Shown here one piece after another: positions 9,867 to 23,084 of a DNA stretch of 64,000 bases. The notes beneath the pieces were generated by a model, which searched no databases, had not been told where the DNA came from, and saw only the letters and a list, made by a program, of their open reading frames with translations. Within the stretch, counting starts at the first letter, position 1. The number at the start of each line of letters is the position of its first letter. Source of the stretch: Desmodus rotundus (Eukaryota; Chordata; Mammalia; Chiroptera; Phyllostomidae); NCBI RefSeq assembly GCF_022682495.2, contig NW_026527555.1, positions 248,001-312,000 on the forward strand, given 5' to 3'. The position numbers and the translations under genes are program-made.

Positions 9867-10909
9867 CATGTTACAGGTAGGTTTAGGTCTAGGGCTAGAG
9901 CTAGCTGACGGCCGCAGTTAGAAGAAAGTGTGTCATAGAAGATAGTGTATTTCATAGCTGTCATAGTTCTGTGCTTTCATGGAGTGCGTTCATGATGAGA
10001 AAGTGATTCTGTAGATCCTTGCATTCAAACACAGCAAGGTAAATGAAAACAGAGCAAAATAGCTGATCATAGGTTCTGAAGAGGGTATGTGATATGGTAC
10101 AAGGCACTCATTTCCAATTCAACTGATATGAGCACATTGATCTAGTGCCGCGTTTTTGCTGAACGCCACTTAACAGGAACATGTTCGTTCCCGAGTAACT
10201 TGGCAGCTTTCAAACCGTTCACTCCTGTGCTGTGTGAGAGAAAGTGACTCGAGTAGAGTAAGGGGACTGCTAGCTGCGCATGCATTGCTACGTTAAAAAC
10301 ACTGTATGGTCAAAGTGAGGCAGTAGGCTGCTGCTTCTCTTCTTCCCGGGGCTTCGCTTTTCTGATGGAAAAAGTACCTAGGAGAAAACTCTACTGGGGA
10401 CGCTCATTCCCCTGCAAGGACCACAAAGTGCTATGCTAACATTCCCTCCTTTGCGGACGGGAAATCATTTCCGTAGTTCTTGGGCTATGACAGGAGCCAT
10501 AGATCCTATATTGCAGCAAGGTACTTGGGCAGGATGCTGACAAGCGTACGTACTATGTGAGACACCACTGCTTTCATCTCCTACTGCAATGAGAACATTG
10601 ATAACACGTCAAATAGTGTGGATGGCTTTTGTTGAGAACACTTTTCGCACGACTTGATGTAATCCCTGAATGATGCAGGGGAGCGCAAACTCCTCACTGC
10701 TGTATTCTCAGAGTGGAATGAATGCCCTGGTAGGCCCATGAGGTACTTTTCGCTTCTTCCTCCTTGAACGCTTCACGAACGGGTGGAGTCCGAGGGACGT
10801 AGTATTGTCTCCATGGTTTCTTAGGCTACAGCCTTCTTCTCCCATCACATCTCCTACTGAGATGGGAACATTGAGAAGACGCTGAACCCGGAGACGGCTT
10901 TGGGAAAAA

Positions 10910-10926
10910 ACCCGCTTCCTACGAAA
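10910..10926 (-). other. CENP-B-box-like site, intact (monomer 6)
   Basis: CGGG core, unlike the gamma units of dimers 2 and 3. Confidence 0.7.
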
Positions 10927-11749
10927 TAGGTGGATTCCCGAGTGATTTTGAGGAGCAAACAAATCTTCACGAATGTAGTATCATCCACCGGGAGCCCCAC
11001 AGGCTACTCTGAGATCCACATTCCCTTAGATCTTCAGAGACTTGGAGTCCAAGTCACGTAGCACGGCCTAGCGGCCTTCCAACGTCCGGACACGCTTTCC
11101 CCGCAGCACGCACAATTTGGCGAAAACAGTGGTAGCCAAGCTTACTCTAGTTCAGAGTTGGCATAGTCCTGTGCTTCCGTTCACTCCTTTGTTTTGGGGA
11201 ACGCGATTCCGGAACTCTCTGGCTCGCAAAGTTACCGCCAAAGTGATCATACAGAAAACCCATTGAAATGACGTTCTAACTCGGCCGGTTCTATCGGCAC
11301 CCCCTACATTTCGCACTCTACTGAAACGAGTCCATTGACCTAGTGTTACCTGCTGGAGATGAAATGTGCTAATAAGGCACTTGTATGAAACATCCTGATT
11401 CCCTAGTTGTTTGGAAGCTGTGCATGAATTCCTTGCTGTTCTCGCAGAAGGAAATTCCGTCGAAAAGAGTCAGTGGACTGTGAGCTTACATGTGCATATC
11501 TAGGTTGGACCAACAGTTTTGTCCACAGGACATAGTAGTCAGTAGCTGCAGGAAATCTTCGGACTCTGCTATTTTGCTGGAATAAAGAGAGCGGCGAAAA
11601 GCCCACACTCGCAGCTCATTGTCCTGCAAAGTTCAGATGCTGCTATGCTCCTGTTCGTTCACTACCCATGGAAATGATTTCAGTAGCATTTTGGTTAGGA
11701 CACAACGCAAAGCTCTGATATATCAGACACCTTCCGTTTAAAGATAGGG

Positions 11750-11901
11750 TTAGGGTTAGGGCTAGCATTAGGATTGTGGTAAGGATTAGCTTTATTATTA
11801 GGGTTAGGGTTAGGGTTAAGGATAGGGTTAGGGTTAGGGATAAGGTTAGGGTTAGTGATAGGGTTAGGGTTAGGGTTAGGGTTAGGGTTAGGGTTTGGGT
11901 T
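11750..11901 (+). repeat. Interstitial telomeric block, monomer 6 (gamma)
   Basis: 152 bp, the longest class. The distal run has six GGG tracts spaced by TTA and a seventh after TTT. GTTAGTGATAGGG replaces the usual GTTAGCGATAGGG. Confidence 0.96.
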
Positions 11902-12944
11902 CATGTTACAGGTAGGTTTAGGTCTAGGGCTAGAGCTAGCTGACGGCCGCAGTTAGAAGAAAGTGTGTCATAGAAGATAGTGTATTTCATAGCTGTCATA
12001 GTTCTGTGCTTTCATGGAGTGTGTAGATGATGAGAAAGTGATTCTGTAGATCCTTGCACTCAAACACAGCAAGGTAAATGAAAACAGAGCAAAATAGCTG
12101 ATCATAGGTTCTGAAGAGGGTATGTGATATGGTACAAGGCACTCATTTCCAATTCAACTGATATGAGCACATTGACCTAGTGCCGCGTTTTTGCTGAACG
12201 CGACTTAACAGGAACATGTTCGTTCCCGAGTAACTTGGCAGCTTTCAAACCGTTCACTCCTGTGCTGTGTGAGAGAAAGTGACTCGAGTAGAGTAAGGGG
12301 ACTGCTAGCTGCGCATGCATTGCTACGTTAAAAACACTGTATGGTCAAAGTGAGGCAGTAGGCTGCTGCTTCTCTTCTTCCCGGGGCTTCGCTTTTCTGA
12401 TGGAAAAAGTACCTAGGAGAAAACTCTACTGGGGACGCTCATTCCCCTGCAAGGACCACAAAGTGCTATGCTAACATTCCCTCCTTTGCGGACGGGAAAT
12501 CATTTCCGTAGTTCTTGGGCTATGACAGGAGCCATAGATCCTATATTGCAGCAAGGTACTTGGGCAGGATGCTGACAAGCGTACGTACTATGTGAGACAC
12601 CACTGCTTTCATCTCCTACTGCAATGAGAACATTGATAACACGTCAAATAGTGTGGATGGCTTTTGTTGAGAACACTTTTCGCACGACTTGATGTAATCC
12701 CTGAATGATGCAGGGGAGCGCAAACTCCTCACTGCTGTATTCTCAGAGTGGAATGAATGCCCCGGTAGGCCCATGAGGTACTTTTCGCTTCTTCCTCCTT
12801 GAACGCTTCACGAACGGGTGGAGTCCGAGGGACGTAGTATTGTCTCCATGGTTTCTTAGGCTACAGCCTTCTTCTCCCATCACATCTCCTACTGAGATGG
12901 GAACATTGAGAAGACGCTGAACCCGGAGACGGCTTTGGGAAAAA

Positions 12945-12961
12945 ACCCGCTTCCTACGAAA
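12945..12961 (-). other. CENP-B-box-like site, intact (monomer 7)
   Basis: CGGG core. Confidence 0.7.
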
Positions 12962-13783
12962 TAGGTGGATTCCCGAGTGATTTTGAGGAGCAAACAAATC
13001 TTCACGAATGTAGTATCATCCACCGGGAGCCCCACAGGCTACTCTGAGATCCACATTCCCTTAGATCTTCAGAGACTTGGAGTCCAAGTCACGTAGCACG
13101 GCCTAGCGGCCTTCCAACGTCCGGATACGCTTTCCCCGCAGCACGCACAATTTGGCGAAAACAGTGGTAGCCAAGCTTACTCTAGTTCAGAGTTGGCATA
13201 GTCCTGTGCTTCCGTTCACTCCTTTGTTTTGGGGAACGCGATTCCGGAACTCTCTGGCTCGCAAAGTTACCGCCAAGGTGATCATACAGAAAACCCATTG
13301 AAATGACGTTCTAACTCGGCCGGTTCTATCGGCACCCCCTACATTTCGCACTCTACTGAAACGAGTCCATTGACCTAGTGTTACCCGCTGGAGATGAAAT
13401 GTGCTAATAAGGCACTTGTATGAAACATCCTGATTCCCTAGTTGTTTGGAAGCTGTGCATGAATTCCTTGCTGTTCTCGCAGAAGGAAATTCCGTCGAAA
13501 AGAGTCAGTGGACTGTGAGCTTCATGTGCATATCTAGGTTGGACCAACAGTTTTGTCCACAGGACATAGTAGTCAGTAGCTGCAGGAAATCTTCGGACTC
13601 TGCTATTTTGCTGGAATAAAGAGAGCGGCGAAAAGCCCACACTCGCAGCTCATTGTCCTGCAAAGTTCAGATGCTGCTATGCTCCTGTTCGTTCACTACC
13701 CATGGAAATGATTTCTGTAGCATTTTGGTTGGGACACAACGCAAAGCTCTGATATATCAGACACCTTCCGTTTAAAGATAGGG

Positions 13784-13928
13784 TTAGGGTTAGGGCTAGC
13801 ATTAGGATTGTGGTAAGGATTAGCTTTATTATTAGGGTTAGGGTTTGGGTTAAGGATAGGTTAGGGTTAGGGATAAGGTTAGGGTTAGCGATAGGGTTAG
13901 GGTTAGGGTTAGGGTTAGGGTTTGGGTT
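13784..13928 (+). repeat. Interstitial telomeric block, monomer 7 (delta)
   Basis: 145 bp. Confidence 0.96.
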
Positions 13929-14971
13929 CATGTTACAGGTAGGTTTAGGTCTAGGGCTAGAGCTAGCTGACGGCCGCAGTTAGAAGAAAGTGTGTCATAG
14001 AAGATAGTGTATTTCATAGCTGTCATAGTTCTGTGCTTTCATGGAGTGCGTTCATGATGAGAAAGTGATTCTGTAGATCCTTGCATTCAAACACAGCAAG
14101 GTAAATGAAAACAGAGCAAAATAGCTGATCATAGGTTCTGAAGAGGGTATGTGATATGGTACAAGGCACTCATTTCCAATTCAACTGATATGAGCACATT
14201 GATCTAGTGCCGCGTTTTTGCTGAACGCCACTTAACAGGAACATGTTCGTTCCCGAGTAACTTGGCAGCTTTCAAACCGTTCACTCCTGTGCTGTGTGAG
14301 AGAAAGTGACTCGAGTAGAGTAAGGGGACTGCTAGCTGCGCATGCATTGCTACGTTAAAAACACTGTATGGTCAAAGTGAGGCAGTAGGCTGCTGCTTCT
14401 CTTCTTCCCGGGGCTTCGCTTTTCTGATGGAAAAAGTACCTAGGAGAAAACTCTACTGGGGACGCTCATTCCCCTGCAAGGACCACAAAGTGCTATGCTA
14501 ACATTCCCTCCTTTGTGGACGGGAAATCATTTCCGTAGTTCTTGGGCTATGACAGGAGCCATAGATCCTATATTGCAGCAAGGTACTTGGGCAGGATGCT
14601 GACAAGCGTACGTACTATGTGAGACACCACTGCTTTCATCTCCTACTGCAATGAGAACATTGATAACACGTCAAATAGTGTGGATGGCTTTTGTTGAGAA
14701 CACTTTTCGCACGACTTGATGTAATCCCTGAATGATGCAGGGGAGCGCAAACTCCTCACTGCTGTATTCTCAGAGTGGAATGAATGCCCTGGTAGGCCCA
14801 TGAGGTACTTTTCGCTTCTTCCTCCTTGAACGCTTCACGAACGGGTGGAGTCCGAGGGACGTAGTATTGTCTCCATGGTTTCTTAGGCTACAGCCTTCTT
14901 CTCCCATCACATCTCCTACTGAGATGGGAACATTGAGAAGACGCTGAACCCGGAGACGGCTTTGGGAAAAA

Positions 14972-14988
14972 ACCGGCTTCCTACGAAA
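14972..14988 (-). other. CENP-B-box-like site, broken (monomer 8)
   Basis: CCGG core. Confidence 0.68.
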
Positions 14989-15811
14989 TAGGTGGATTCC
15001 CGAGTGATTTTGAGGAGCAAACAAATCTTCACGAATGTAGTATCATCCACCGGGAGCCCCACAGGCTACTCTGAGATCCACATTCCCTTAGATCTTCAGA
15101 GACTTGGAGTCCAAGTCACGTAGCACGGCCTAGCGGCCTTCCAACGTCCGGACACGCTTTCCCCGCAGCACGCACAATTTGGCGAAAACAGTGGTAGCCA
15201 AGCTTACTCTAGTTCAGAGTTGGCATAGTCCTGTGCTTCCGTTCACTCCTTTGTTTTGGGGAACGCGATTCCGGAACTCTCTGGCTCGCAAAGTTACCGC
15301 CAAGGTGATCATACAGAAAACCCATTGAAATGACGTTCTAACTCGGCCGGTTCTATCGGCACCCCCTACATTTCGCACTCTACTGAAACGAGTCCATTGA
15401 CCTAGTGTTACCTGCTGGAGATGAAATGTGCTAATAAGGCACTTGTATGAAACATCCTGATTCCCTAGTTGTTTGGAAGCTGTGCATGAATTCCTTGCTG
15501 TTCTCGCAGAAGGAAATTCCGTCGAAAAGAGTCAGTGGACTGTGAGCTTACATGTGCATATCTAGGTTGGACCAACAGTTTTGTCCACAGGACATAGTAG
15601 TCAGTAGCTGCAGGAAATCTTCGGACTCTGCTATTTTGCTGGAATAAAGAGAGCGGCGAAAAGCCCACACTCGCAGCTCATTGTCCTGCAAAGTTCAGAT
15701 GCTGCTATGGTCCTGTTCGTTCACTACCCATGGAAATGATTTCAGTAGCATTTTGGTTAGGACACAACGCAAAGCTCTGATATATCAGACACCTTCCGTT
15801 TAAAGATAGGG

Positions 15812-15963
15812 TTAGGGTTAGGGCTAGCATTAGGATTGTGGTAAGGATTAGCTTTATTATTAGGGTTAGGGTTAGGGTTAAGGATAGGGTTAGGGTTAGG
15901 GATAAGGTTAGGGTTAGCGATAGGGTTAGGGTTAGGGTTAGGGTTAGGGTTAGGGTTTGGGTT
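15812..15963 (+). repeat. Interstitial telomeric block, monomer 8 (gamma)
   Basis: 152 bp. Confidence 0.96.
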
Positions 15964-17006
15964 CATGTTACAGGTAGGTTTAGGTCTAGGGCTAGAGCTA
16001 GCTGACGGCCGCAGTTAGAAGAAAGTGTGTCATAGAAGATAGTGTATTTCATAGCTGTCATAGTTCTGTGCTTTCATGGAGTGTGTTCATGATGAGAAAG
16101 TGATTCTGTAGATCCTTGCACTCAAACACAGCAAGGTAAATGAAAACAGAGCAAAATAGCTGATCATAGGTTCTGAAGAGGGTATGTGATATGGTACAAG
16201 GCACTCATTTCCAATTCAACTGATATGAGCACATTGACCTAGTGCCGCGTTTTTGCTGAACGCGACTTAACAGGAACATGTTCGTTCCCGAGTAACTTGG
16301 CAGCTTTCAAACCGTTCACTCCTGTGCTGTGTGAGAGAAAGTGACTCGAGTAGAGTAAGGGGACTGCTAGCTGCGCATGCATTGCTACGTTAAAAACACT
16401 GTATGGTCAAAGTGAGGCAGTAGGCTGCTGCTTCTCTTCTTCCCGGGGCTACGCTTTTCTGATGGAAAAAGTACCTAGGAGAAAACTCTACTGGGGACGC
16501 TCATTCCCCTGCAAGGACCACAAAGTGCTATGCTAACATTCCCTCCTTTGCGGACGGGAAATCATTTCCGTAGTTCTTGGGCTATGACAGGACCCAGAGA
16601 TCCTATATTGCAGCAAGGTACTTGGGCAGGATGCTGACAAGCGTACGTACTATGTGAGACACCACTGCTTTCATCTCCTACTGCAATGAGAACATTGATA
16701 ACACGTCAAATAGTGTGGATGGCTTTTGTTGAGAACACTTTTCGCACGACTTGATGTAATCCCTGAATGATGCAGGGGAGCGCAAACTCCTCACTGCTGT
16801 ATTCTCAGAGTGGAATGAATGCCCCGGTAGGCCCATGAGGTACTTTTCGCTTCTTCCTCCTTGAACGCTTCACGAACGGGTGGAGTCCGAGGGACGTAGT
16901 ATTGTCTCCATGGTTTCTTAGGCTACAGCCTTCTTCTCCCATCACATCTCCTACTGAGATGGGAACATTGAGAAGACGCTGAACCCGGAGACGGCTTTGG
17001 GAAAAA

Positions 17007-17023
17007 ACCCGCTTCCTACGAAA
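17007..17023 (-). other. CENP-B-box-like site, intact (monomer 9)
   Basis: CGGG core. Confidence 0.7.
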
Positions 17024-17845
17024 TAGGTGGATTCCCGAGTGATTTTGAGGAGCAAACAAATCTTCACGAATGTAGTATCATCCACCGGGAGCCCCACAGG
17101 CTACTCTGAGATCCACATTCCCTTAGATCTTCAGAGACTTGGAGTCCAAGTCACGTAGCACGGCCTAGCGGCCTTCCAACGTCCGGATACGCTTTCCCCG
17201 CAGCACGCACAATTTGGCGAAAACAGTGGTAGCCAAGCTTACTCTAGTTCAGAGTTGGCATAGTCCTGTGCTTCCGTTCACTCCTTTGTTTTGGGGAACG
17301 CGATTCCGGAACTCTCTGGCTCGCAAAGTTACCGCCAAGGTGATCATACAGAAAACCCATTGAAATGACGTTCTAACTCGGCCGGTTCTATCGGCACCCC
17401 CTACATTTCGCACTCTACTGAAACGAGTCCATTGACCTAGTGTTACCCGCTGGAGATGAAATGTGCTAATAAGGCACTTGTATGAAACATCCTGATTCCC
17501 TAGTTGTTTGGAAGCTGTGCATGAATTCCTTGCTGTTCTCGCAGAAGGAAATTCCGTCGAAAAGAGTCAGTGGACTGTGAGCTTCATGTGCATATCTAGG
17601 TTGGACCAACAGTTTTGTCCACAGGACATAGTAGTCAGTAGCTGCAGGAAATCTTCGGACTCTGCTATTTTGCTGGAATAAAGAGAGCGGCGAAAAGCCC
17701 ACACTCGCAGCTCATTGTCCTGCAAAGTTCAGATGCTGCTATGCTCCTGTTCGTTCACTACCCATGGAAATGATTTCTGTAGCATTTTGGTTGGGACACA
17801 ACGCAAAGCTCTGATATATCAGACACCTTCCGTTTAAAGATAGGG

Positions 17846-17990
17846 TTAGGGTTAGGGCTAGCATTAGGATTGTGGTAAGGATTAGCTTTATTATTAGGGT
17901 TAGGGTTTGGGTTAAGGATAGGTTAGGGTTAGGGATAAGGTTAGGGTTAGCGATAGGGTTAGGGTTAGGGTTAGGGTTAGGGTTTGGGTT
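17846..17990 (+). repeat. Interstitial telomeric block, monomer 9 (delta)
   Basis: 145 bp. Confidence 0.96.
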
Positions 17991-19033
17991 CATGTTACAG
18001 GTAGGTTTAGGTCTAGGGCTAGAGCTAGCTGACGGCCGCAGTTAGAAGAAAGTGTGTCATAGAAGATAGTGTATTTCATAGCTGTCATAGTTCTGTGCTT
18101 TCATGGAGTGCGTTCATGATGAGAAAGTGATTCTGTAGATCCTTGCATTCAAACACAGCAAGGTAAATGAAAACAGAGCAAAATAGCTGATCATAGGTTC
18201 TGAAGAGGGTATGTGATATGGTACAAGGCACTCATTTCCAATTCAACTGATATGAGCACATTGATCTAGTGCCGCGTTTTTGCTGAACGCCACTTAACAG
18301 GAACATGTTCGTTCCCGAGTAACTTGGCAGCTTTCAAACCGTTCACTCCTGTGCTGTGTGAGAGAAAGTGACTCGAGTAGAGTAAGGGGACTGCTAGCTG
18401 CGCATGCATTGCTACGTTAAAAACACTGTATGGTCAAAGTGAGGCAGTAGGCTGCTGCTTCTCTTCTTCCCGGGGCTTCGCTTTTCTGATGGAAAAAGTA
18501 CCTAGGAGAAAACTCTACTGGGGACGCTCATTCCCCTGCAAGGACCACAAAGTGCTATGCTAACATTCCCTCCTTTGCGGACGGGAAATCATTTCCGTAG
18601 TTCTTGGGCTATGACAGGAGCCATAGATCCTATATTGCAGCAAGGTACTTGGGCAGGATGCTGACAAGCGTACGTACTATGTGAGACACCACTGCTTTCA
18701 TCTCCTACTGCAATGAGAACATTGATAACACGTCAAATAGTGTGGATGGCTTTTGTTGAGAACACTTTTCGCACGACTTGATGTAATCCCTGAATGATGC
18801 AGGGGAGCGCAAACTCCTCACTGCTGTATTCTCAGAGTGGAATGAATGCCCTGGTAGGCCCATGAGGTACTTTTCGCTTCTTCCTCCTTGAACGCTTCAC
18901 GAACGGGTGGAGTCCGAGGGACGTAGTATTGTCTCCATGGTTTCTTAGGCTACAGCCTTCTTCTCCCATCACATCTCCTACTGAGATGGGAACATTGAGA
19001 AGACGCTGAACCCGGAGACGGCTTTGGGAAAAA

Positions 19034-19050
19034 ACCGGCTTCCTACGAAA
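19034..19050 (-). other. CENP-B-box-like site, broken (monomer 10)
   Basis: CCGG core. Confidence 0.68.
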
Positions 19051-19873
19051 TAGGTGGATTCCCGAGTGATTTTGAGGAGCAAACAAATCTTCACGAATGT
19101 AGTATCATCCACCGGGAGCCCCACAGGCTACTCTGAGATCCACATTCCCTTAGATCTTCAGAGACTTGGAGTCCAAGTCACGTAGCACGGCCTAGCGGCC
19201 TTCCAACGTCCGGACACGCTTTCCCCGCAGCACGCACAATTTGGCGAAAACAGTGGTAGCCAAGCTTACTCTAGTTCAGAGTTGGCATAGTCCTGTGCTT
19301 CCGTTCACTCCTTTGTTTTGGGGAACGCGATTCCGGAACTCTCTGGCTCGCAAAGTTACCGCCAAGGTGATCATACAGAAAACCCATTGAAATGACGTTC
19401 TAACTCGGCCGGTTCTATCGGCACCCCCTACATTTCTCACTCTACTGAAACGAGTCCATTGACCTAGTGTTACCTGCTGGAGATGAAATGTGCTAATAAG
19501 GCACTTGTATGAAACATCCTGATTCCCTAGTTGTTTGGAAGCTGTGCATGAATTCCTTGCTGTTCTCGCAGAAGGAAATTCCGTCGAAAAGAGTCAGTGG
19601 ACTGTGAGCTTACATGTGCATATCTAGGTTGGACCAACAGTTTTGTCCACAGGACATAGTAGTCAGTAGCTGCAGGAAATCTTCGGACTCTGCTATTTTG
19701 CTGGAATAAAGAGAGCGGCGAAAAGCCCACACTCGCAGCTCATTGTCCTGCAAAGTTCAGATGCTGCTATGGTCCTGTTCGTTCACTACCCATGGAAATG
19801 ATTTCAGTAGCATTTTGGTTAGGACACAACGCAAAGCTCTGATATATCAGACACCTTCCGTTTAAAGATAGGG

Positions 19874-20025
19874 TTAGGGTTAGGGCTAGCATTAGGATTG
19901 TGGTAAGGATTAGCTTTATTATTAGGGTTAGGGTTAGGGTTAAGGATAGGGTTAGGGTTAGGGATAAGGTTAGGGTTAGCGATAGGGTTAGGGTTAGGGT
20001 TAGGGTTAGGGTTAGGGTTTGGGTT
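19874..20025 (+). repeat. Interstitial telomeric block, monomer 10 (gamma)
   Basis: 152 bp. Confidence 0.96.
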
Positions 20026-21068
20026 CATGTTACAGGTAGGTTTAGGTCTAGGGCTAGAGCTAGCTGACGGCCGCAGTTAGAAGAAAGTGTGTCATAGAAG
20101 ATAGTGTATTTCATAGCTGTCATAGTTCTGTGCTTTCATGGAGTGTGTTCATGATGAGAAAGTGATTCTGTAGATCCTTGCACTCAAACACAGCAAGGTA
20201 AATGAAAACAGAGCAAAATAGCTGATCATAGGTTCTGAAGAGGGTATGTGATATGGTACAAGGCACTCATTTCCAATTCAACTGATATGAGCACATTGAC
20301 CTAGTGCCGCGTTTTTGCTGAACGCGACTTAACAGGAACATGTTCGTTCCCGAGTAACTTGGCAGCTTTCAAACCGTTCACTCCTGTGCTGTGTGAGAGA
20401 AAGTGACTCGAGTAGAGTAAGGGGACTGCTAGCTGCGCATGCATTTCTACGTTAAAAACACTGTATGGTCAAAGTGAGGCAGTAGGCTGCTGCTTCTCTT
20501 CTTCCCGGGGCTACGCTTTTCTGATGGAAAAAGTACCTAGGAGAAAACTCTACTGGGGACGCTCATTCCCCTGCAAGGACCACAAAGTGCTATGCTAACA
20601 TTCCCTCCTTTGCGGACGGGAAATCATTTCCGTAGCTCTTGGGCTATGACAGGACCCAGAGATCCTATATTGCAGCAAGGTACTTGGGCAGGATGCTGAC
20701 AAGGGTACGTACCATGTGAGACACCACTGCTTTCATGTCCTACTGCAATGAGAACATTGATAACACGTCAAATAGTGTGGATGGCTTTTGTTGAGAACAC
20801 TTTTCGCACGACTTGATGTAATCCCTGAATGATGCAGGGGAGCGCAAACTCCTCACTGCTGTATTCTCAGAGTGGAATGAATGCCCCGGTAGGCCCATGA
20901 GGTACTTTTCGCTTCTTCCTCCTTGAACGCTTCACGAACGGGTGGAGTCCGAGGGACGTAGTATTGTCTCCATGGTTTCTTAGGCTACAGCCTTCTTCTC
21001 CCATCACATCTCCTACTGAGATGGGAACATTGAGAAGACGCTGAACCCGGAGACGGCTTTGGGAAAAA

Positions 21069-21085
21069 ACCGGCTTCCTACGAAA
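21069..21085 (-). other. CENP-B-box-like site, broken (monomer 11)
   Basis: CCGG core, alpha of trimer 1. Confidence 0.68.
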
Positions 21086-21908
21086 TAGGTGGATTCCCGA
21101 GTGATTTTGAGGAGCAAACAAATCTTCACGAATGTAGTATCATCCACCGGGAGCCCCACAGGCTACTCTGAGATCCACATTCCCTTAGATCTTCAGAGAC
21201 TTGGAGTCCAAGTCACGTAGCACGGCCTAGCGGCCTTCCAACGTCCGGATACGCTTTCCCCGCAGCACGCACAATTTGGCGAAAACAGTGGTAGACAAGC
21301 TTACTCTAGTTCAGAGTTGGCATAGTCCTGTGCTTCCGTTCACTCCTTTGTTTTGGGGAACGCGATTCCGGAACTCTCTGGCTCGCAAAGTTACCGCCAA
21401 GGTGATCATACAGAAAACCCATTGAAATGACGTTCTAACTCGGCCGGTTCTATCGGCACCCCCTACATTTCGCACTCTACTGAAACGAGTCCATTGACCT
21501 AGTGTTACCCGCTGGAGATGAAATGTGCTAATAAGGCACTGGTATGAAACTTCCTGATTCCCTATTTGTTTGGAAGCTGTGCATGAATTCCTTGCTGTTC
21601 TCGTAGAAGGAAATTCCGTCGAAAAGAGTCAGTGGACTGTGAGCTTCATGTGCATATCTAGGTTGGACCAACAGTTTTGTCCACAGGACATAGTAGTCAG
21701 TAGCTGCAGGAAATCTTCGGACTCTGCTATTTTGCTGGAATAAAGAGAGCGGCGAAAAGCCCACACTCGCAGCTCATTGTCCTGCAAAGTTCAGATGCTG
21801 CTATGCTCCTGTTCGTTCACTACCCATGGAAAATGATTTCAGTAGCATTTTGGTTAGGACACAAGGCAAAGCTCTGATATATCAGACACCTTCCGTTTAA
21901 AGATAGTG

Positions 21909-22024
21909 TTAGGGTTAGGGCTAGCATTAGGATTGTGGTAAGGATTAGCTTTATTATTAGGGTTAGGGTTAGGGTTAAGGATCGGGTTAGGGTTAGGGAT
22001 AGTGTTAGGGTTAGGGTTTGGGTT
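21909..22024 (+). repeat. Interstitial telomeric block, monomer 11 (alpha)
   Basis: 116 bp, begins after GATAGTG. Confidence 0.96.
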
Positions 22025-23067
22025 CATGTTACAGGTAGGTTTAGGTCTAAGGCTAAAGCTAGCTGAAGGCCGCAGTTAGAAGAAAGTGTGTCATAGAAGA
22101 TAGTGTATTTCATAGCTGTCATAGTTCTGTGCTTTCATGGAGTGCGTTCATAATGAGAACGTGATTCTGTAGATCCTTTCACTCAAACACAGCAAGGAAA
22201 ATGAAAACAGAGCAAAATAGCTGATCATAGGTTCTGAAGAGGGTATGTGATATGGTACAAGGCACTCATTTCCAATTCAACTGATATGAGCACATTGATC
22301 TAGTGCCGCGTTTTTGCTGAACGCCACTTAACAGGAACATGTTCGTTCCCGAGTAACTTGGCAGCTTTCAAACCGTTCACTCCTGTGCTGTGTGAGAGAA
22401 AGTGACTCGAGTAGAGTAAGGGGACTGCTAGCTGCGCATGCATTGCTACGTTAAAAACACTGTATGGTCAAAGTGAGGCAGTAGGCTGCTGCTTCTCTTC
22501 TTCCCGGGGCTACGCTTTTCTGATGGAAAAAGTACCTAGGAGAAAACTCTACTGGGGACTCTCATTCCGCTGCAAGGACCACAAAGTGCTATGCTAGCAT
22601 TCCCTCCTTTGCGGACGGGAAATAATTTCCGTAGCTCTTGGGCTATGACAGGAGCCATAGATCCTATATTGCAGCAAGGTACTTGGGCAGGATGCTGACA
22701 AGCGTACGTACTATGTGAGACACCACTGCTTTCATCTTCTACTGCAATGAGAACATTGATAACACGTCAAATAGTGTGGATGGCTTTTGTTGAGAACACT
22801 TTTCGCACGACTTGATGTAATCCCTGAATGATGCAGGGGAGCGCAAACTCCTCACTGCTGTATTCTCAGAGTGGAATGAATGCCCCGGTAGGCCCATGAG
22901 GTACTTTTCGCTTCTTCCTCCTTGAACGCTTCACGAACGGGTGGAGTCCGAGGGACGTAGTATTGTCTCCATGGTTTCTTAGGCTACAGCCTTCTTCTCC
23001 CATCACATCTCCTACTGAGATGGGAACATTGAGAAGACGCTGAACCCGGAGACGGCTTTGGGAAAAA

Positions 23068-23084
23068 ACCCGCTTCCTACGAAA
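23068..23084 (-). other. CENP-B-box-like site, intact (monomer 12)
   Basis: CGGG core, beta of trimer 1. Confidence 0.7.

Larger units (their letters stand above)
8052..10078 (+). repeat. Monomer 5, delta
   Basis: 2,027 bp, first half of dimer 1. It differs from the other dimer deltas by its GATCTAG/GCCACTT left end, TCTTCTACTG, CGGATGGG and CCCTTTGAAATG. The box is intact. Confidence 0.96.
10079..12113 (+). repeat. Monomer 6, gamma
   Basis: 2,035 bp, second half of dimer 1. It has ACCTGCTGG, the GAGCTTACATG insertion and a 152-bp block. Private changes are GCCAAAGTG, GGGTTAGTGATAG within the block and GTGTAGATGATG near 12021. The box is intact, unlike the gammas of dimers 2 and 3. Confidence 0.96.
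12114..14140 (+). repeat. Monomer 7, delta
   Basis: 2,027 bp, first half of dimer 2. The left end is GACCTAG/GCGACTT with GGCTTCGC and GAGCCATAG. The box is intact. Confidence 0.96.
14141..16175 (+). repeat. Monomer 8, gamma
   Basis: 2,035 bp, second half of dimer 2. It has the GAGCTTACATG insertion, TATGGTCCTG and a private TTTGTGGAC. The box is broken. Confidence 0.96.
16176..18202 (+). repeat. Monomer 9, delta
   Basis: 2,027 bp, first half of dimer 3. The left part (GGCTACGC, GACCCAGAG) resembles alpha units, but the right half is delta. The box is intact. Confidence 0.96.
8052..20237 (+). repeat. Dimeric higher-order repeat, delta-gamma x3
   Basis: Monomer starts at 8052, 12114, 16176 and 20238 are exactly 4,062 bp apart. 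Each dimer is a 2,027-bp delta unit followed by a 2,035-bp gamma unit. The delta units carry the one-base-short tract with GGATAGGTTAGGG; the gamma units carry the extra A in GAGCTTACATG and the longest telomeric block. The three dimers are not identical: the first delta has a different left end from the second and third. In the second and third dimers the CENP-B-like box is intact in delta and broken in gamma. Confidence 0.92.
18203..20237 (+). repeat. Monomer 10, gamma
   Basis: 2,035 bp, second half of dimer 3. It has GAGCTTACATG, TATGGTCCTG and a private ACATTTCTCACTC. The box is broken. Confidence 0.96.
20238..22236 (+). repeat. Monomer 11, alpha
   Basis: 1,999 bp, opens trimer 1. Alpha markers are CATTTCTACG, GACCCAGAG, GGGTACGTACCATG, GTAGACAAG, GGCACTGGTATG and CATGGAAAATG. 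Private ACACAAGGC and ATCCTTTCACTC distinguish it from later alphas. The box is broken. Confidence 0.97.
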
